Of a stretch of DNA of 34,159 nt, positions 32,620 through 34,159 are shown piece after piece. This DNA comes from Porticoccus sp. GTDB taxonomy: Bacteria; Pseudomonadota; Gammaproteobacteria; Pseudomonadales; Porticoccaceae. Where the stretch lies: positions 22,849 to 57,007 of the forward strand of contig NVUM01000016.1 of NCBI GenBank assembly GCA_002733125.1. The letters run 5' to 3'. The position numbers were made by a program, and so were the translations under genes. Numbering within the stretch: the first letter of the stretch is position 1; every line of letters begins with the position of its first letter. Under the pieces are notes generated by a model. That model saw only the letters and a list, made by a program, of their open reading frames with translations, had not been told where the DNA came from and searched no databases.

Positions 32620-32979
32620 CTAACTCCCCACGATGACAAACCGATATGCCCGGTAGTTGAACAGCACCATTGCCATCATCAATACCACCGTAATAAACCA
32701 CTCGTTGCCACGCAGGCCGACATGGGACCAGACATAGTGGCGCAGAAACTCCCACTGGGTTACCAGTCGTTCGCCGCGCCGCTCACGCAGCCAGGCCTCC
32801 AGCCTGGTGAGTGGACAACGCCAACCCACCAGCATAATCGCGATGCCATACAGCGCCCCGGCCAGGTGCCACCAGAGTATGGTGGGCCACTGGAAAGCCA
32901 GTAAACCACCGGCGATCACAAACAGTACGAAACCGAAATGCACCAGTGCCACAATTAAAATCAGAAAAAAGTAGGCCAT
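32620..32979 (-). CDS. DUF2784 membrane protein
   Basis: 119-aa protein with about three to four hydrophobic segments. [36 protein letters not shown] and the C-terminal helix fit DUF2784, a small membrane family of unknown function. ATG 32979 ([10 protein letters not shown]) is chosen because the family begins directly with the first helix; the upstream ATG at 33033 adds an unrelated stretch. A GCGTTA / TAACGC hairpin (32981-32995) sits immediately before the start, with no clear Shine-Dalgarno. Operon with the K+ channel. Confidence 0.78.
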   Translation of the reverse strand: MAYFFLILIVALVHFGFVLFVIAGGLLAFQWPTILWWHLAGALYGIAIMLVGWRCPLTRLEAWLRERRGERLVTQWEFLRHYVWSHVGLRGNEWFITVVLMMAMVLFNYRAYRFVIVGS

Positions 32980-32980
32980 A

Positions 32981-32995
32981 GCGTTAATGTAACGC
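32981..32995. other. Inverted repeat adjoining the DUF2784 start
   Basis: GCGTTA-ATG-TAACGC, a perfect 6+3+6 repeat ending one base before the start codon. It could be an operator or a hairpin limiting ribosome access. Confidence 0.35.
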
Positions 32996-33102
32996 CAACA
33001 ACCGGGTATTGCATCTACCCCGAGGGGCCGCATGCCATTACAGTGATTGCATTCCCCAACCGTTGTCGTAACACTTGCCGGAGTTATTGTTCAGGCACAC
33101 TT

Positions 33103-34159
33103 ATGAAATATACCGACCTGCGAGAATTCATTCAGTTTCTGGAACAACGCGGTGAGCTTAAACGCATCTCCGTGGAAGTCGATCCCTATCTGGAAATGAC
33201 CGAAATCTGTGACCGAACCCTGCGGGCTGGCGGCCCCGCCCTGTTGTTTGAAAATCCCAGGGGCTTTGACATTCCGGTGCTGGGCAACCTGTTTGGCACA
33301 CCGGAACGGGTCGCCATGGGTATGGGCCAGGAGAGTGTCGCCGCCCTGCGCGAGGTGGGCGAGCTGCTGGCCTTTCTGCGGGAACCGGAACCGCCAAAAG
33401 GGGTTAGGGATCTTTGGGAGAAGCGCCATAAATTCAAACCCATCCTCAATATGCCCGCCAAGGTGGTGAAAAACGCACCCTGCCAGGAAGTTATTATTGA
33501 GGGCGCCGAGGTGGATCTCGGCAAACTGCCAATCCAGACCTGCTGGCCCGGAGATGCAGGCCCACTGATCACCTGGCCCCTGGTGATTACCCGGGGACCG
33601 GAAAAAGAGCGCCAGAATCTCGGCATCTACCGGCAGCAGGTAATCGGCAAAAACAAGTTGATCATGCGCTGGCTATCCCACCGCGGCGGCGCGCTGGACT
33701 TCCGCGACTGGCAACTGGCGCATCCGGGGGAACCCTTCCCGGTAGCCGTCGCCCTGGGCGCGGACCCGGCGACCATTCTCGGCGCTGTCACACCGGTGCC
33801 GGATACCCTGTCCGAATACGCGTTTGCCGGACTGCTGCGCGGTGAGAAAACCCGCGTGGTCAAGTGCCTGGGCAGCAACCTTCAGGTCCCCGCCAGCGCG
33901 GAATTCATTCTCGAGGGTTATCTCTATCCCGATGAAATGGCCGACGAGGGACCCTTTGGCGACCACACCGGTTACTACAATGAAGTGGACCGGTTTCCGG
34001 TGTTCACCGTGGAGCGCATCACCCATCGCCGCGACCCCATCTATCACAGCACCTATACCGGCAGACCGCCGGATGAGCCGGCCATTCTCGGCGTGGCACT
34101 GAACGAGGTGTTCGTGCCCATTCTGAAAAAACAGTTTCCGGAAATTGTCGACTTTTATC
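33103..34159 (+). CDS. ubiD: UbiD-family 4-hydroxy-3-polyprenylbenzoate decarboxylase, 3' partial
   Basis: Starts at ATG 33103 ([20 protein letters not shown]) and runs in frame off the right window edge; 352 residues are visible out of about 490. It decarboxylates 4-hydroxy-3-polyprenylbenzoate in ubiquinone synthesis using prenylated FMN. Visible are the prFMN-binding region ([20 protein letters not shown]) and the acid motif [12 protein letters not shown]. The visible N-terminal part is full family type with no frameshift. It is divergent from the DUF2784/K+ channel pair. Confidence 0.95.
   Translation, partial: MKYTDLREFIQFLEQRGELKRISVEVDPYLEMTEICDRTLRAGGPALLFENPRGFDIPVLGNLFGTPERVAMGMGQESVAALREVGELLAFLREPEPPKGVRDLWEKRHKFKPILNMPAKVVKNAPCQEVIIEGAEVDLGKLPIQTCWPGDAGPLITWPLVITRGPEKERQNLGIYRQQVIGKNKLIMRWLSHRGGALDFRDWQLAHPGEPFPVAVALGADPATILGAVTPVPDTLSEYAFAGLLRGEKTRVVKCLGSNLQVPASAEFILEGYLYPDEMADEGPFGDHTGYYNEVDRFPVFTVERITHRRDPIYHSTYTGRPPDEPAILGVALNEVFVPILKKQFPEIVDFY

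Overview
The window comes from a gammaproteobacterial chromosome of the Pseudomonas/Cellvibrio/marine-gammaproteobacteria kind. Its core gene order is known from pseudomonads: DUF3426-dusB-fis-purH-purD, then coq7, yhfA (OsmC family), crp/vfr, trpC-trpD-trpG, then trpE and rpe, with ubiD at the right edge. GC content is moderate to high, many starts are GTG or TTG, and genes are tightly coupled by ATGA or GTGA overlaps. No rRNA, tRNA, insertion sequence, phage gene or CRISPR array was seen.

Layout. 1-5067: zinc-ribbon/DUF3426 protein (5' partial), dusB-fis-purH and purD, all on plus. 5080-7717: a metallo-beta-lactamase-fold hydrolase (minus), coq7 (plus) and a LysR regulator (minus). 7718-8240: no protein gene, but two tandem transcription units, each with a sigma70-type promoter, a structured RNA and a perfect intrinsic terminator; I read them as two related small RNAs. 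8241-10056: yhfA and crp (divergent) and a GFA-family protein. 10069-12491: trpGDC on minus, preceded by a long leader with a possible Trp-rich leader peptide. 12956-20409: an eight-gene arsenic operon (arsR, arsJ-partner GAPDH, arsJ, ArsP-like permease, thioredoxin-like protein, ACR3 pump, universal stress protein, arsenate reductase-VOC fusion). 20410-20940: a gap holding a possible gene fragment. 20941-25877: cbpA-cbpM, then thiolase-DUF2789-CDF exporter-arsO. 25932-28279: trpE with its own Trp-codon leader peptide, then rpe. 28376-31181: a 4-hydroxybutyryl-CoA dehydratase/HpaB-like flavoprotein divergent from tetR plus an isochorismatase-family hydrolase. 31302-34159: purU, a small K+ channel with a DUF2784 membrane protein, and ubiD (3' partial).

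How it fits together. In Pseudomonas aeruginosa the trpE-trpG interval carries the R/F pyocin cluster. Here the same interval carries about 13 kb of arsenic, metal and stress genes, so it looks like a recurrent insertion site. The block handles arsenic several ways: ArsR sensing; reduction of arsenate by the ArsC half of the fusion and arsenite export by ACR3; conversion of arsenate to 1-arseno-3-phosphoglycerate by GAPDH and export by ArsJ; and probable organoarsenical or metal handling by the ArsP-like permease and ArsO.

Most worth a second look: the tandem small RNAs with C-rich, anti-Shine-Dalgarno-like single-stranded segments; the paired trp leader peptides; the ArsC-VOC fusion, which lacks the cysteine pair of ArsI; and the dehydratase-like flavoprotein, which has lost two of the three cysteine ligands of the family's iron-sulfur cluster. 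All calls are from reading the sequence; no database search was run.
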